Shown here: positions 27,076-36,679 of the stretch, in pieces
How positions within the stretch are numbered: position 1 is the stretch's first letter
Layout: every line of letters starts with the position of its first letter
DNA from: Bacillus sp. DNRA2
GTDB lineage: Bacteria; Bacillota; Bacilli; Bacillales; Cytobacillaceae
Reading direction: 5' to 3'
Assembly (NCBI RefSeq): GCF_012843265.1
Contig: NZ_JABAIT010000011.1
Span: 62,001-126,000 of the forward strand
DNA length: 64,000 bases
Made by a program: the position numbers and the translations under genes
Notes under the pieces: generated by a model
Seen by the model: only the letters and a program-made list of their open reading frames with translations
Told to the model about the DNA's origin: nothing
The model's database searches: none

Positions 27076-27206
27076 GTTGATTTCCGCTTCAGGCACTTCG
27101 CGCACCTTAAGGGCTAGTTGGGAGCCTCCTCGGCGCATTCGCGCCTGTGGGGTCTCCCATACCAGCTACTCCCGCAGGAGTCTTCGTGCCTTCCGCTCCA
27201 ATCAAC
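27076..27206. repeat. Bacillaceae-type intergenic repeat element (131 bp)
   Basis: The element begins GTTGATTTCCGCTTCAGGCAC and ends with GTGCCTTCCGCTCCAATCAAC, so its ends are an imperfect inverted repeat. Inside, GGGAG...CTCCC encloses the hairpin GGCGC-ATTC-GCGCC. From memory, this sequence type recurs between genes in many Bacillus genomes. It fills the gap between the ATP-grasp and alpha-E genes of an otherwise tight operon. It has no coding content. Confidence 0.75.
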
Positions 27207-27239
27207 TTGCGAAAAATCAACACTAAACATCAACTCAGT

Positions 27240-28679
27240 CTAATAATTTAACACCCAAGTGTCTTTGCTTCCGCCGCCTTGGGAAGAATTCACAACTAGA
27301 CTGCCTTCTTTTAAGGCTACTCTTGTCAAACCACCAGGCAACACTTCAATTTCATTTACTCCCATAAACGCAAACGGTCTTAAATCTACATGTCGTCCTT
27401 GGACTCCATCCCTAACAAGTGACGGTACACTCGATAGATTAATAGTTGGTTGCGCAATATATTTTGCAGGATCTTTAATAATTTTTTGCCTAAACTCGGT
27501 GATTTCCTGTTCAGTTGAGCAAGGTCCAATCAACATACCGTATCCACCTGATAGAGCGGTTTCCTTTACCACCATTTCAGGTAAATGGGCTAGTACATAC
27601 TGTAAGTCTTTTTCGCGCGCCAAAACATATGTAGGAATATTGTTCAAAATCGGTTCTTCATTTAAGTAAAAACGAATCATGTCTGGTACATAGGTGTACA
27701 TTGCCTTATCATCTGCAATACCAGTTCCTGGTGCATTTGCAATTGCAACATTACCAGCGCGATAAGCGTTCATGATTCCTGGAACACCTAATACGGAGTC
27801 AGCCCTAAAACATAGCGGATCGAGAAACTCATCATCGACACGGCGGTATACAACATCGACTTGCTGCAATCCTTTTATCGTCTTCATGTAAACTTTTTGG
27901 TTAATGACCTTCAAATCCTTGCCTTCAACAAGTGGAATCCCCAATTGTTGGGCGATAAATGTATGTTCAAAGTAAGCAGAATTATAGCAACCCGGAGTCA
28001 ACAAAACGACAATCGGATCTTTTTTATTAGTTGGAGAAAGACTTCGAAGTATGGTTAACAAGGAATCTAAGCTTTTATCGATTGGACGCACGTTATGATT
28101 TGTCATCAAATCCTGGAACAGTCGCTTCATCCAAGTTCGATTTTTATAAATATAAGAAAGTCCGGATGGGGTTCTTAAATTGTCTTCCAAAACAAAATAT
28201 TGTCCTTTGTCATCACGGATTAAATCAATTCCCGCTAATGGGATATAAACATCACCAGGGACTTTAACGCCCATCATTTCAGTAAGGAAATACGGATTTG
28301 AGACTACCATTTTCCTAGGAATAATCCCTTCGCGGAGAATGACCTGTTCATGATAAACATCGCGGATAAATTGATTTATCGCCATCACTCTTTGTTTGAC
28401 ACCTTTTTCTATCAATGTCCATTCATCAGTTGGAATGACTCGCGGAATAATATCTACTGGAATAGTTCGCTCCAATGAATTTCCTTGTTCGCCACTGTAT
28501 AACGTGAAGGTCACCCCTTGCTTCATCATATAATCCTGCATGGAGGTTTTTATTTCTACTAATTCAGATTGACCCATTTCCAATAATTGATCATAGATTT
28601 TTTGATAATGCTTTCGTATCTCCCCTTGTTCATCGAACATTTCATCAAAGCCTGAAGCAAAATCGTATTGTGAAAACAT
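27240..28679 (-). CDS. Circularly permuted ATP-grasp type 2 protein
   Basis: About 479 aa. Typical features of the family are FDEMFDEQGEIRKHYQKIYDQL at the start, RIIPRVIP-type region, NPYFLTEMMGV, VLEDNLRTPSGLSYIYKNR, VVLLTPGCYNSAYFEH, NAPGTGIADDKAMYTYVPDMI and VVKETALSGGYGM near the end. These are the permuted ATP-binding elements. The enzyme is presumed to form an amide bond using ATP; the substrate is unknown. It is the first gene of the triad. ATG 28679 is chosen since AAGGAGG lies 6 nt upstream; an ATG at 28685 abuts it. Confidence 0.9.
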   Translation of the reverse strand: MFSQYDFASGFDEMFDEQGEIRKHYQKIYDQLLEMGQSELVEIKTSMQDYMMKQGVTFTLYSGEQGNSLERTIPVDIIPRVIPTDEWTLIEKGVKQRVMAINQFIRDVYHEQVILREGIIPRKMVVSNPYFLTEMMGVKVPGDVYIPLAGIDLIRDDKGQYFVLEDNLRTPSGLSYIYKNRTWMKRLFQDLMTNHNVRPIDKSLDSLLTILRSLSPTNKKDPIVVLLTPGCYNSAYFEHTFIAQQLGIPLVEGKDLKVINQKVYMKTIKGLQQVDVVYRRVDDEFLDPLCFRADSVLGVPGIMNAYRAGNVAIANAPGTGIADDKAMYTYVPDMIRFYLNEEPILNNIPTYVLAREKDLQYVLAHLPEMVVKETALSGGYGMLIGPCSTEQEITEFRQKIIKDPAKYIAQPTINLSSVPSLVRDGVQGRHVDLRPFAFMGVNEIEVLPGGLTRVALKEGSLVVNSSQGGGSKDTWVLNY

Positions 28680-29020
28680 TTTCATCCTCCTTAAAATCCT
28701 TTATATGTGAATTTGTAGATTACATTTTTTGTCGTAAAAACAAGAATGATGTCAGAACTCCTAACAATTAAATTGAATTAAAAAATGTAGATTTGTCCTA
28801 AAAATTATAAATTTCAATAATCGCGTTGTTTTTATTTACATTTGATGTTAGCTTTTCTAACAAAAGGATATCACCAGTGATATTTATTGTCAACGGCCTA
28901 AATTTTAATATTCTGTAAATTATTCAATTCACTTGAAAAATAACGATCTTGTTAAGCGTTTACATTATTGATATACAAACAAAAGCGACCCATAAGTTGG
29001 ATCGCTTTTGTTTTTCATAT
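28680..29020. promoter_or_regulatory. Intergenic region with promoter of the triad operon and a dyad in its spacer
   Basis: This gap of over 300 bp holds no gene. The minus strand shows TTGACA (28893-28888), a 17-bp spacer, then TATCCT (28870-28865) with a TGA extension. The dyad ATATCAC-CA-GTGATAT (28868-28883) overlaps the spacer and -10 and may be an operator. The rest is AT-rich leader without a clear structure, apart from the terminator at its right end. Confidence 0.6.
28977..29015 (-). terminator. Rho-independent terminator of the truncated haemoglobin gene
   Basis: A 12-bp stem AAACAAAAGCGA / TCGCTTTTGTTT with a 13-nt loop, followed on the minus strand by a T-rich tail. It starts 6 bp beyond the stop codon. 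Confidence 0.8.
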
Positions 29021-29383
29021 TTATTTATATAATATATCATCTTTTAATGAAGCAACCTTTGTTAAAGCTTGGTCAATTTCAGCTGAACTCACACCGTAAT
29101 GTGCTAAGGCGTCATGTAGATGACTTACAATCGCATTAAAATGCTCGGGCTTGAGATTCATGCCTTCATGCGCCTTTGCCATTGACTGGCCAGAGTATTG
29201 ATTAGGTCCACCTAAAGCATAACTGATAAATTTTGTTTGATGGCTACGTTGTTTTTCCATATCTGTTTCATCAAAGAAATGGTTTACCGTTTCATCCTTT
29301 AATACCTTCTCATTGTAGAAATAATCGACCACCTTGGATATTGCAGCTTCCCCACCTAATTTTTCATAAAGATTTTCTGACAT
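29021..29383 (-). CDS. Group 1 truncated haemoglobin
   Basis: 120 aa, the normal size for trHbN-type globins. YEKLGGEAAISKVVDYFY opens the short A/B helices, KFISYALGGPNQYSG covers the E region and the glycine motif, and KPEHFNAIVSHLHDAL contains the proximal haem histidine at about residue 81. Group 1 members bind oxygen and often detoxify nitric oxide. It is a single-gene unit with its own terminator. A good GGGAG site precedes the ATG. Confidence 0.93.
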   Translation of the reverse strand: MSENLYEKLGGEAAISKVVDYFYNEKVLKDETVNHFFDETDMEKQRSHQTKFISYALGGPNQYSGQSMAKAHEGMNLKPEHFNAIVSHLHDALAHYGVSSAEIDQALTKVASLKDDILYK

Positions 29384-29506
29384 TTGTAAAAAGCTCCCTT
29401 CAACAATAACTTACAAACTAAATAGTTCCACAAAATGACAATGAATATTCTTAAATGCTGATTTTAATATATAGCTAGTAGTCCCACACTTCAATATCTG
29501 AATGTT

Positions 29507-29533
29507 AAAAAAACTGCCGATACAGCTCGGCAG
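29507..29533 (-). terminator. Rho-independent terminator of the acyl-CoA ligase gene
   Basis: Stem CTGCCGA / TCGGCAG (29514-29520 and 29527-29533) with a 6-nt loop; the minus strand continues into TTTTTTT. Confidence 0.85.
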
Positions 29534-29541
29534 CTTCCAGA

Positions 29542-31059
29542 TCAACGAGATTCATTTACTTTTGTTGCCTCGAGTCCTATTTCTTTTAATCGTTTTTTAT
29601 CAATTTTTCCAACATGGGTCTTCGGCAGTTCATCTACAAAAATAAATTTACGCGGGATTTTATATTTCCCCAGCTTTTGTTGACAAAAAGCTGCTAGCTC
29701 CACTTGATTTAGGATTGGATTGGTGACTGCTACGAATGCAGTCACCACCTCGCCCCATTTTAGATCAGGGAGACCAATTACTGCCGCTTCGTCAATTTCC
29801 GGGTGTGATTCAAGCCAATGCTCGATTTCAAGCGGATAGACATTTTCACCACCGGTAATAATCATATCTTTTTTACGGCCTACAATATAGAAAAATCCTT
29901 CTTCATCCTTTTGCCCTAAGTCACCTGTATGCAACCAGCCATCCTGCAAGCTTTCAGCTGTCGCATCTGGATTATTCCAATACTCGCGAAAGACATGTTT
30001 TCCCTTAATTAAAATTTCACCCACTTCATGTGGACCAGCTTCACGTCCATCCTCGGTAACTAGCTTAACCATGTTAAAAAGCATTGGTTTGCCAACTGAG
30101 CCTCTTTTATTGTTAGCAACACTAGGTTCTATATAAAAATTATTTGGACCTGCTTCCGTTAAACCATAGCCCTCTTTAAAGGCAATCCCCTTCTTTTGGA
30201 ACATATCATACACCTCAAGCGGGCATGGGGCTCCACCTGAAAGAAATAATCTAATCGACGGAAATGTGCTCAGCTTAAATTCTTCGGTTTGAAACATCAT
30301 ATGGTACATCGTTGGCACAAAAATCACAACCGTACAATTGTACCGATTAAGATACTCAATAGATTTTACCGGATCAAATGCTGCTGTAATAACCACTCTT
30401 CCTCCAATAAATAAAAGTGGAATAGATAAAACATTAAGTCCCCCGGTGTGAAACATTGGCATGCTTGACAATGTGCAATCGCTTTCGTTTAGATTCCAGC
30501 TTAATACTGTATTAATTGCGTTATACATAATTGATCGATGAGCGAGGACAACCCCTTTTGGTTTACCGGTTGTCCCCCCGGTGTAAATCATCGCCAAAGG
30601 ATCTTCTTCGATGAGAATGGCTTCAAACTCTAGATTGCTTTTATTATGAAACACTGCTGTATACTCCGCTGTATCGATACAAAAAAATCGGTCATTGTCT
30701 CGAGAAAGCTGTCCGATTTTTCCTGAAAATTGGGTATGGTATCCAATCAAAACTGGAGTACAATCACCTAATATATAATGTAATTCCTCATTTGATAATC
30801 GCCAATTTAACGGAACAAATATTGCGCCGATTTTGGCACAAGCAAACAGTATGTCAAAATAAGCTAAATGATTGGGGGACAACAGTGCAACTCGGTCGCC
30901 CTTTTGGACTCCTTGATTCAAAAACCAGTTGGCAAGTGTGCATGCTCTATCATTAACCTCTGCATAGGTATAGGTATCGTTTCGATCAGCATCAATAATC
31001 GCAACCCGATCTGGAGTCAATCTTGCTCTGTTATTAATCCAGTCCATTTCCCACCCCAT
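29542..31059 (-). CDS. Acyl-CoA synthetase (AMP-forming, long-chain fatty acid type)
   Basis: 505 aa of the ANL adenylating superfamily. The P-loop-like signature is MIYTGGTTGKPKGVVLAHR. A5-like GYGLTEAGP, A7 WLHTGDLGQKDEEGFFYIVGRKKDMI and the C-terminal catalytic lysine in PKTHVGKIDKKRL are all present. It forms an acyl-adenylate and then an acyl-CoA from a carboxylic acid, most likely a fatty acid. It stands alone between the globin and alr. The KAS III-like operon 7 kb away may use acyl-CoA, but no direct link is seen. Confidence 0.88.
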   Translation of the reverse strand: MGWEMDWINNRARLTPDRVAIIDADRNDTYTYAEVNDRACTLANWFLNQGVQKGDRVALLSPNHLAYFDILFACAKIGAIFVPLNWRLSNEELHYILGDCTPVLIGYHTQFSGKIGQLSRDNDRFFCIDTAEYTAVFHNKSNLEFEAILIEEDPLAMIYTGGTTGKPKGVVLAHRSIMYNAINTVLSWNLNESDCTLSSMPMFHTGGLNVLSIPLLFIGGRVVITAAFDPVKSIEYLNRYNCTVVIFVPTMYHMMFQTEEFKLSTFPSIRLFLSGGAPCPLEVYDMFQKKGIAFKEGYGLTEAGPNNFYIEPSVANNKRGSVGKPMLFNMVKLVTEDGREAGPHEVGEILIKGKHVFREYWNNPDATAESLQDGWLHTGDLGQKDEEGFFYIVGRKKDMIITGGENVYPLEIEHWLESHPEIDEAAVIGLPDLKWGEVVTAFVAVTNPILNQVELAAFCQQKLGKYKIPRKFIFVDELPKTHVGKIDKKRLKEIGLEATKVNESR

Positions 31060-31117
31060 CGTAATCTCTCCTTCTTTATTAATGCTCTTATCATAAAAGA
31101 GGAAAGTTACAGGTGAG

Positions 31118-32314
31118 TTACACGCGCAAAGATGCTGTCTTTATCAATTTTCCATTACAGATATTGATGGATTTCAAATTGCAGGTTTCTAAATAAATGC
31201 GTGGGACTCTTTTTCCAATTAAACAAACCACCTCGTAATTAATTGTTCCTATCAATATAGCAATTTCATCAACAGACTGAAACACTTCTTCATGATAGCC
31301 AAAAATCGTGACAATATCTCCCTCTGTGCACTTTACAGACTCCGGTACCTCAATCATCGTTTGATCCATACAAACTCGACCCGCAACCAGCACCCGTTTT
31401 CCTTTCAACAAAAATACTCCCTTATTTGAGAGTGAACGTGATAGTCCATCAGCATAGCCAATCGGCAAGGTAGCAAGCATACTCCCTTCGCTTGCAAGTT
31501 TTGTACAGCCATAGCTTATTGGTTGTTTTAACGGAATCTTTTTTAAGGCCGCCACCGTCGTATTTAAGGTCATTGCTTGCTTAAGTTTAATTTGGTGCGA
31601 CTTCAGAGCAGAATCAGGATACAATCCATACAAACCAATTCCGACCCGAACCATATCAAGATGCATTTCAGGATAATTCATCGTGGCAGCGGTATTACAG
31701 CAGTGTTTTAATGGCACATAAAGCTGGCGATTTTCCAAAAAAGATATAATATTATTGAAACGTTCAAATTGTTTATATGTATAAGTTGAATCCGCACTAT
31801 CTGCATGAGCAAAATGAGTAAATATACCTTTTACAAAAACATGCCGACATTTTTGTGCTGTTAGAGCCAGCTGCAGTACTTCTTCAGCCGTTTGCAAACC
31901 AATTCGTGACATTCCAGTGTCCACTTTAAGATGAATCGACACCATTTTATCTAAAGTTGTAGCCTGATGGATGATTTCAGAAAGTGTTTCCCGAGAAAAT
32001 ACCGTTAATTCAATATCGGCGTTTATCGCAGCTTTTATCGAACGATTGGGTGTATAGCCCAGCACTAAAATTGGCGCAGTAATTCCAGCCTCCCTTAATT
32101 CAAGCGCTTCATCAAGAATAGCTACGGCTAAGTAATTTGCCCCGGATTCGATAGCCCCCCACGCTACCTCGACCGCGCCGTGACCGTATCCATCTGCTTT
32201 AACCACGGCCATTAGCTGAACATTTGTACCAATAAACCGCTTATATTGAGTTACATTATGTTTAATCGCTTCCAAAGAAATCTCTGCCCAAGTATCACGA
32301 TAACTAAGCTGCAT
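31118..32314 (-). CDS. alr: Alanine racemase
   Basis: Interconverts L- and D-alanine for peptidoglycan and, in sporeformers, limits premature germination by L-alanine. The PLP lysine is in MAVVKADGYGHGA at residue 39. The C-terminal domain has the second catalytic tyrosine region PISYGC and VCMDQTMIEVP. Length 398 aa is typical. ATG 32314 gives 7-nt spacing from GGAGGAG; an in-frame GTG at 32317 is an alternative. It sits directly downstream of ald, separated by a strong terminator, and the pair suggests alanine metabolism. Confidence 0.96.
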   Translation of the reverse strand: MQLSYRDTWAEISLEAIKHNVTQYKRFIGTNVQLMAVVKADGYGHGAVEVAWGAIESGANYLAVAILDEALELREAGITAPILVLGYTPNRSIKAAINADIELTVFSRETLSEIIHQATTLDKMVSIHLKVDTGMSRIGLQTAEEVLQLALTAQKCRHVFVKGIFTHFAHADSADSTYTYKQFERFNNIISFLENRQLYVPLKHCCNTAATMNYPEMHLDMVRVGIGLYGLYPDSALKSHQIKLKQAMTLNTTVAALKKIPLKQPISYGCTKLASEGSMLATLPIGYADGLSRSLSNKGVFLLKGKRVLVAGRVCMDQTMIEVPESVKCTEGDIVTIFGYHEEVFQSVDEIAILIGTINYEVVCLIGKRVPRIYLETCNLKSINICNGKLIKTASLRV

Positions 32315-32353
32315 CACGACTCTCCTCCCACTGATTGGATTATTTTTGGATAT

Positions 32354-32390
32354 AAAAAGTCCCTCAAGCTGTTTCTTGAGGGACTTTATT
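32354..32390 (-). terminator. Rho-independent terminator of ald
   Basis: A 13-bp perfect stem (AAAGTCCCTCAAG / CTTGAGGGACTTT) with a 6-nt loop and TTTTTATA on the minus strand, 5 bp after the ald stop codon. Confidence 0.92.
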
Positions 32391-32394
32391 CAGT

Positions 32395-33528
32395 TTAGTT
32401 AGCGACAAGCTCTTTTTCAAAAGCCGTTTCCACGGTCACATAATCATAACAGAGGTCTGTAGCAACCGCTTTGTATGTGATTTCCCCATTAGCTACATTG
32501 ACGCCAAGCTTTAAAGCAGGATTGTCTTGAATTGCATTTAAGACCCCTTTGTTAGCGATCTGAAGTGCATAAGGAACCGTCACATTTGTTAACGCAATTG
32601 TGGAAGTTCTTGGTACTGCCCCCGGCATATTCGCAACAGAATAATGAACAACACCGTGTTTCATGAAGGTTGGATCATCATGGGTTGTTACATGGTCACT
32701 TGTTTCCACGATTCCACCCTGATCAATCGCAACATCAACGATCACAGAACCAGGCTTCATTGTCTTCACCATTTCTTCGGTGACAAGCTTTGGAGCTTTT
32801 GCTCCTGGAATTAACACTGCCCCTATGACCAGGTCTGCCTCTCTTACAGCATCTGCAATGTTAAATGGATTGGACATTAACGTTATAATTTGATTACCAA
32901 ATATATCATCTAACTGACGTAGACGATCTGCGCTTAAGTCAATAATCGTTACATCTGCACCCAGACCAATTGCCATTTTTGCTGCATTAGTTCCAACGAT
33001 TCCACCACCAATGATCGTCACTTTGCCGCGGTTTACGCCTGGAACACCAGCTAGTAAAATGCCCTGACCACCATTGGTTTTTTGTAAAAACTGTGCGCCG
33101 ATTTGGGCAGCCATTCGACCGGCTACCTCGCTCATTGGCGTTAATAAAGGAAGTGTACGATTTACTTCAACTGTTTCGTATGCAATCGCAATAACTCCAC
33201 TTTCCTTTAACGCCTTAGCTAAAAATGGTTCAGCAGCAAGATGTAGATAAGTAAATAAAATTAGCCCTGGACGGAAATATTGATATTCACTTTCTAACGG
33301 CTCCTTAACCTTCATAATCATGTCAGATTTTTCCCAAACGTCAGCTGCTAATTCGATGATCTCAGCACCAGCAATTTGATAATCTTCATTAGTGAAACCG
33401 CTTCCAAAACCTGCCTCTGTTTCGATGAATACTTTATGACCTGCCTTTATGAAGGATACTACTCCAGCCGGCGTTAACGCCACGCGATTCTCATTATTTT
33501 TAATTTCCTTAGGTACACCAATAATCAT
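32395..33528 (-). CDS. ald: Alanine dehydrogenase
   Basis: NAD-dependent oxidative deamination of L-alanine to pyruvate, needed for alanine use and normal sporulation in Bacillus. The start [23 protein letters not shown] is the AlaDH/PNT signature. Substrate-binding Lys and His are in MKVKEP and FTYLHLA, and the NAD-binding loop is [17 protein letters not shown]. Length 377 aa equals the B. subtilis enzyme within one residue. The upstream PucR-type gene on the same strand is its likely activator. Confidence 0.97.
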   Translation of the reverse strand: MIIGVPKEIKNNENRVALTPAGVVSFIKAGHKVFIETEAGFGSGFTNEDYQIAGAEIIELAADVWEKSDMIMKVKEPLESEYQYFRPGLILFTYLHLAAEPFLAKALKESGVIAIAYETVEVNRTLPLLTPMSEVAGRMAAQIGAQFLQKTNGGQGILLAGVPGVNRGKVTIIGGGIVGTNAAKMAIGLGADVTIIDLSADRLRQLDDIFGNQIITLMSNPFNIADAVREADLVIGAVLIPGAKAPKLVTEEMVKTMKPGSVIVDVAIDQGGIVETSDHVTTHDDPTFMKHGVVHYSVANMPGAVPRTSTIALTNVTVPYALQIANKGVLNAIQDNPALKLGVNVANGEITYKAVATDLCYDYVTVETAFEKELVAN

Positions 33529-33696
33529 TTCTTATTTCCCCCTTAGAAAACTTGTTGTATGTTTCTGTGATTTAAGAATAAAAGATTCAAACATCATTTT
33601 CATTGTCGAGAATTGAGAAAGAGTATATCTGTTTTTGTTAAATTCCACAAAACGTTCAAAATTGCACATTGATGTTTGAGAGGGGGTTATCACAAT

Positions 33697-34923
33697 TCAA
33701 CGAAACCGTTTAAATTTCAGGTCGAGATAGAGTGTAAACTTTTGATTGGTGTCTTTTAGATTGACTTCAGCAATCTCTGAAATCCGTTTTAATCGATAAT
33801 TCAGGGTATTGACGTGGACATTTAAAACCTTTGCCGCTTCATTTACGTTACTATCCTTGTTCAAAAATACTTCTAGTGTTTCGACTAAATTACAGTGATA
33901 TTTTTGATCATATTCATATAATACTCGTAGTGCTTCATTTTCGTATTGGTCTTCAGTATTTTTATCTAACAACACATCAATATATTTATAGACTCCTAAG
34001 TTTTGATAACTATGAAGCTCATTTGCATCGTTCGGAAATTTATCCTTAATCGAAAGTACGGTTAATGCCTCCCGATAGGCTTTAGCAATTCTTTGATAAG
34101 CATGGTAGATTCCACTAAATGCCGGAACTATCGCAGTGACACCGTAACGCTCTTTCATTTTTTCAACAGTTATCTCACAGAATTGATTTAAGTTGTGAAT
34201 TTGTCTATCCGATTGTTGTGGTGAAATAAACAAAATAAGCTGAGAATGGTCAATTGTATATAAAAGAATGTTCGGCTGTTGGATCGTTTTTAATAAATAA
34301 GCAATCTGCTTTTCAAGTTCACTTGAGATTTCCTGGTTAAATTGAAAAACAACTACTGCAAACCTTGCTGGAGGAGTAATTTGCAAAGAATGAAATTGAT
34401 TAATAATTTCTTCATTTGAAGGTATGTGATCGGTTAGTAATTGCCAAAAGAACTCCTGGAACCGTTCTTCTTTCTTATTTTTTCGATGCTGCATTTGCAA
34501 TAATTTATTTTTAGTTGCAGCAGCAGCCTTCTTTAATAACTCCAAATCCTCGCCTTGTATGACTTTATCAATTTCCAACGCCCAAATGAAGCCTAGTACT
34601 TCTTCATTTTTCCAAATTGACACAGCGACACGGTCTCCTAGACCGATTTCTCCCATCATTTTTACACGTACCGGTTCTCGACTATTTAGTAAAGTTGGTA
34701 TCACACCTTCCTTCCAAAGGTTATTGATAACCTTTTCAGGTACTCGTCGCCCGATGATGGTTGAAATCCTTGCTTGGTCTGTTCTTTCATCATGTGCGCT
34801 GTAGGCGAGAAGGCGATGATTTGCATCCTCGATGGTGATCGGACATTGCAATGTTTCGCTAACAACATCAGCAAAGTCTTCCAAACTATCAAAACTGGCT
34901 CGAAACGGATCAATAATCGTCAT
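33697..34923 (-). CDS. adeR: PucR-family transcriptional regulator (AdeR-like activator of ald)
   Basis: 408 aa with an N-terminal sensory region (ITIEDANHRLLAYSAHDERTDQAR, as in PucR/CdaR-type proteins) and a C-terminal PucR helix-turn-helix: LVETLEVFLNKDSNVNEAAKVLNVHVNTLNYRLKRI. In B. subtilis AdeR is a PucR protein next to ald that activates it in response to alanine. Here the gene is 168 bp upstream of ald, same strand, and divergent from an amino-acid permease. The symbol rests on this context and family. Confidence 0.85.
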   Translation of the reverse strand: MTIIDPFRASFDSLEDFADVVSETLQCPITIEDANHRLLAYSAHDERTDQARISTIIGRRVPEKVINNLWKEGVIPTLLNSREPVRVKMMGEIGLGDRVAVSIWKNEEVLGFIWALEIDKVIQGEDLELLKKAAAATKNKLLQMQHRKNKKEERFQEFFWQLLTDHIPSNEEIINQFHSLQITPPARFAVVVFQFNQEISSELEKQIAYLLKTIQQPNILLYTIDHSQLILFISPQQSDRQIHNLNQFCEITVEKMKERYGVTAIVPAFSGIYHAYQRIAKAYREALTVLSIKDKFPNDANELHSYQNLGVYKYIDVLLDKNTEDQYENEALRVLYEYDQKYHCNLVETLEVFLNKDSNVNEAAKVLNVHVNTLNYRLKRISEIAEVNLKDTNQKFTLYLDLKFKRFR

Positions 34924-35070
34924 GCATATCAGGCCTTTCTAACATAGATGTCTTAGAGTTTATAGGATTTGTGAAATAAAAAACTTATTTGTAGAAATTT
35001 ACAAAAAAATAATTTAGTATTTTTATTATTTCACAAAAACATTCGTTCACTAATATGTTAAATTTATATC

Positions 35071-35091
35071 ACAAAGTTGTAAAGACTTTGT
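35071..35091. promoter_or_regulatory. Small dyad between adeR and the permease gene
   Basis: ACAAAGT-N7-ACTTTGT, 7-bp perfect arms, in the 259-bp divergent region. It could be a regulator site for the alanine locus. No function can be read from it alone. Confidence 0.35.
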
Positions 35092-35182
35092 TGGAAGGCA
35101 TATACAGTTTTTATGTAAGCGTTATCAACAAACGGTACTATTAGCATGATCTGTTATTGAAAAGAGTGGGGGGAGAGAGAAC

Positions 35183-36589
35183 ATGGAGTCAAATCATCAT
35201 ACAAACAAGAATCAGCTACAAAGAGGTTTGGAACAACGACATATCACTCTAATGTCATTAGGAGCTGCAATTGGTGTAGGATTGTTTCTCGGATCAGCAT
35301 CTGCGATTAAACTAGCCGGACCAGGGATTATTTTTGGCTACGCATTTGCAGGAATGATCATGTTTTTCATTATGAGAGCACTTGGTGAAATGGCAATACA
35401 GAAGCCCGTTTCTGGCTCATTCAGCCAATATGCCCGCGATTACTTGGGCCCAATGGCCGGCTACATAACAGGTTGGAATTACTGGTTTTTATGGGTAGTA
35501 ACCTGCATGGCAGAAATAACTGCCGCTGGAATCTATATGGAATACTGGTTCCCAGATGTTCCTCGCTGGATTTGGGCTCTGGCTGCACTAGTTATCATGG
35601 CTTCTGTGAACTTCATGGCCGTCAAAGCCTATGGAGAATTAGAGTTTTGGTTCGCTTTAATTAAAATTGTCACGATTATTTTCATGATTGTATCAGGTCT
35701 TGGGATGATATTTTTTGGAATTGGAAATGGGGGAATTGCCACAGGTATTCGTAATATTTGGGAGCATGGGGGTATGTTGCCAAATGGAATCACCGGGGTA
35801 TTAATGTCATTACAAATGGTCATGTTTGCTTTCTTGGGTATCGAAATGATCGGTATTACTGCAGGTGAAGTGAAAAATCCAGAAAAAACGCTCGCTCGAG
35901 CAATTGATTCGGTGTTCTGGAGAATCCTAATTTTCTATGTTGGAGCATTATTCGTCATCATGTCAATTTATCCTTGGACAGAAATTGGCGTGAAAGGCAG
36001 TCCGTTCGTATTAACTTTTGATCAACTGGGAATTCCGGCCGCAGCAGGAATTATCAACTTTGTCGTATTAACTGCTGCGCTTTCTTCTTGCAACGGAGGA
36101 ATTTTTAGCACCGCCAGAATGCTGTACAACTTAGCTGAACACGGTGAAGCACCACCAGCCTATGGAAAACTAAATAAAAATGGCGTACCAAGCTATGCCG
36201 TTTTAGCTACGGCTGGTGCTCTACTTATCGGTGTTGTTCTCAATTATTTAGTACCAGCTAAAGTATTTACTTGGGTTACGGCAATTTCAACTTTTGGCGC
36301 TATTTGGACTTGGGCAATGATTTTATTATCACAAATGCGTTATCGCAAAAGCTTGAACAAAGAAGAGGTAAATGGTTTGAAATACAAAATGCCACTTTAT
36401 CCGCTTACTTCTTATTTCTCACTAGCATTCTTATTATTAGTAGCTGGTTTAATGGCTTATTTCCCAGACACAAGAATTGCCTTAATTGTAGGACCAATTT
36501 GGCTAGGAATTCTGGTCGCCTTCTATTACATTAAAGGACTTCATAAAAAATATCGCAAAGAAGCTGAACTTGAGGAAAGAGTTGGCTAA
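35183..36589 (+). CDS. Amino-acid permease of the APC superfamily (probable alanine/neutral amino-acid transporter)
   Basis: 468 aa with about 12 membrane segments. LMSLGAAIGVGLFLGSASAIKLAGPGI is the AAT-family signature in helix 1, EMAIQKPVSGSFSQYARDYLGPMAGYITGWNYW follows, and SSCNGGIFSTARMLYNLAEHGEAP marks helix 8. It resembles YtnA/AlaP-type permeases. Position next to alr, ald and the PucR regulator supports alanine as substrate, though the family is broad. The start ATG follows a GTGGGGGGAGAG site. Its terminator is at 36609-36640. Confidence 0.85.
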   Translation: MESNHHTNKNQLQRGLEQRHITLMSLGAAIGVGLFLGSASAIKLAGPGIIFGYAFAGMIMFFIMRALGEMAIQKPVSGSFSQYARDYLGPMAGYITGWNYWFLWVVTCMAEITAAGIYMEYWFPDVPRWIWALAALVIMASVNFMAVKAYGELEFWFALIKIVTIIFMIVSGLGMIFFGIGNGGIATGIRNIWEHGGMLPNGITGVLMSLQMVMFAFLGIEMIGITAGEVKNPEKTLARAIDSVFWRILIFYVGALFVIMSIYPWTEIGVKGSPFVLTFDQLGIPAAAGIINFVVLTAALSSCNGGIFSTARMLYNLAEHGEAPPAYGKLNKNGVPSYAVLATAGALLIGVVLNYLVPAKVFTWVTAISTFGAIWTWAMILLSQMRYRKSLNKEEVNGLKYKMPLYPLTSYFSLAFLLLVAGLMAYFPDTRIALIVGPIWLGILVAFYYIKGLHKKYRKEAELEERVG

Positions 36590-36608
36590 ACAATAAATGG
36601 ATCATGGG

Positions 36609-36640
36609 CAGCGTCGGGGACAGTACCGATGCTGTTTTTT
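36609..36640 (+). terminator. Rho-independent terminator of the permease gene
   Basis: Stem CAGCGTCGG / CCGATGCTG (one G-U pair), loop GGACAGTA, followed by TTTTTT. The loop sequence GGGGACAGT recalls the core of the palindromes at 56760 and 60337. Confidence 0.85.
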
Positions 36641-36679
36641 CATTTATACAAAGTGGATATTGGTAATTTCACACAGTTC

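Noticed and set aside
29542-31059. Acyl-CoA ligase as part of the KAS III-Liv operon
   Set aside because: It is about 6 kb away with alr, ald, adeR and a plus-strand permease between them and has its own terminator.
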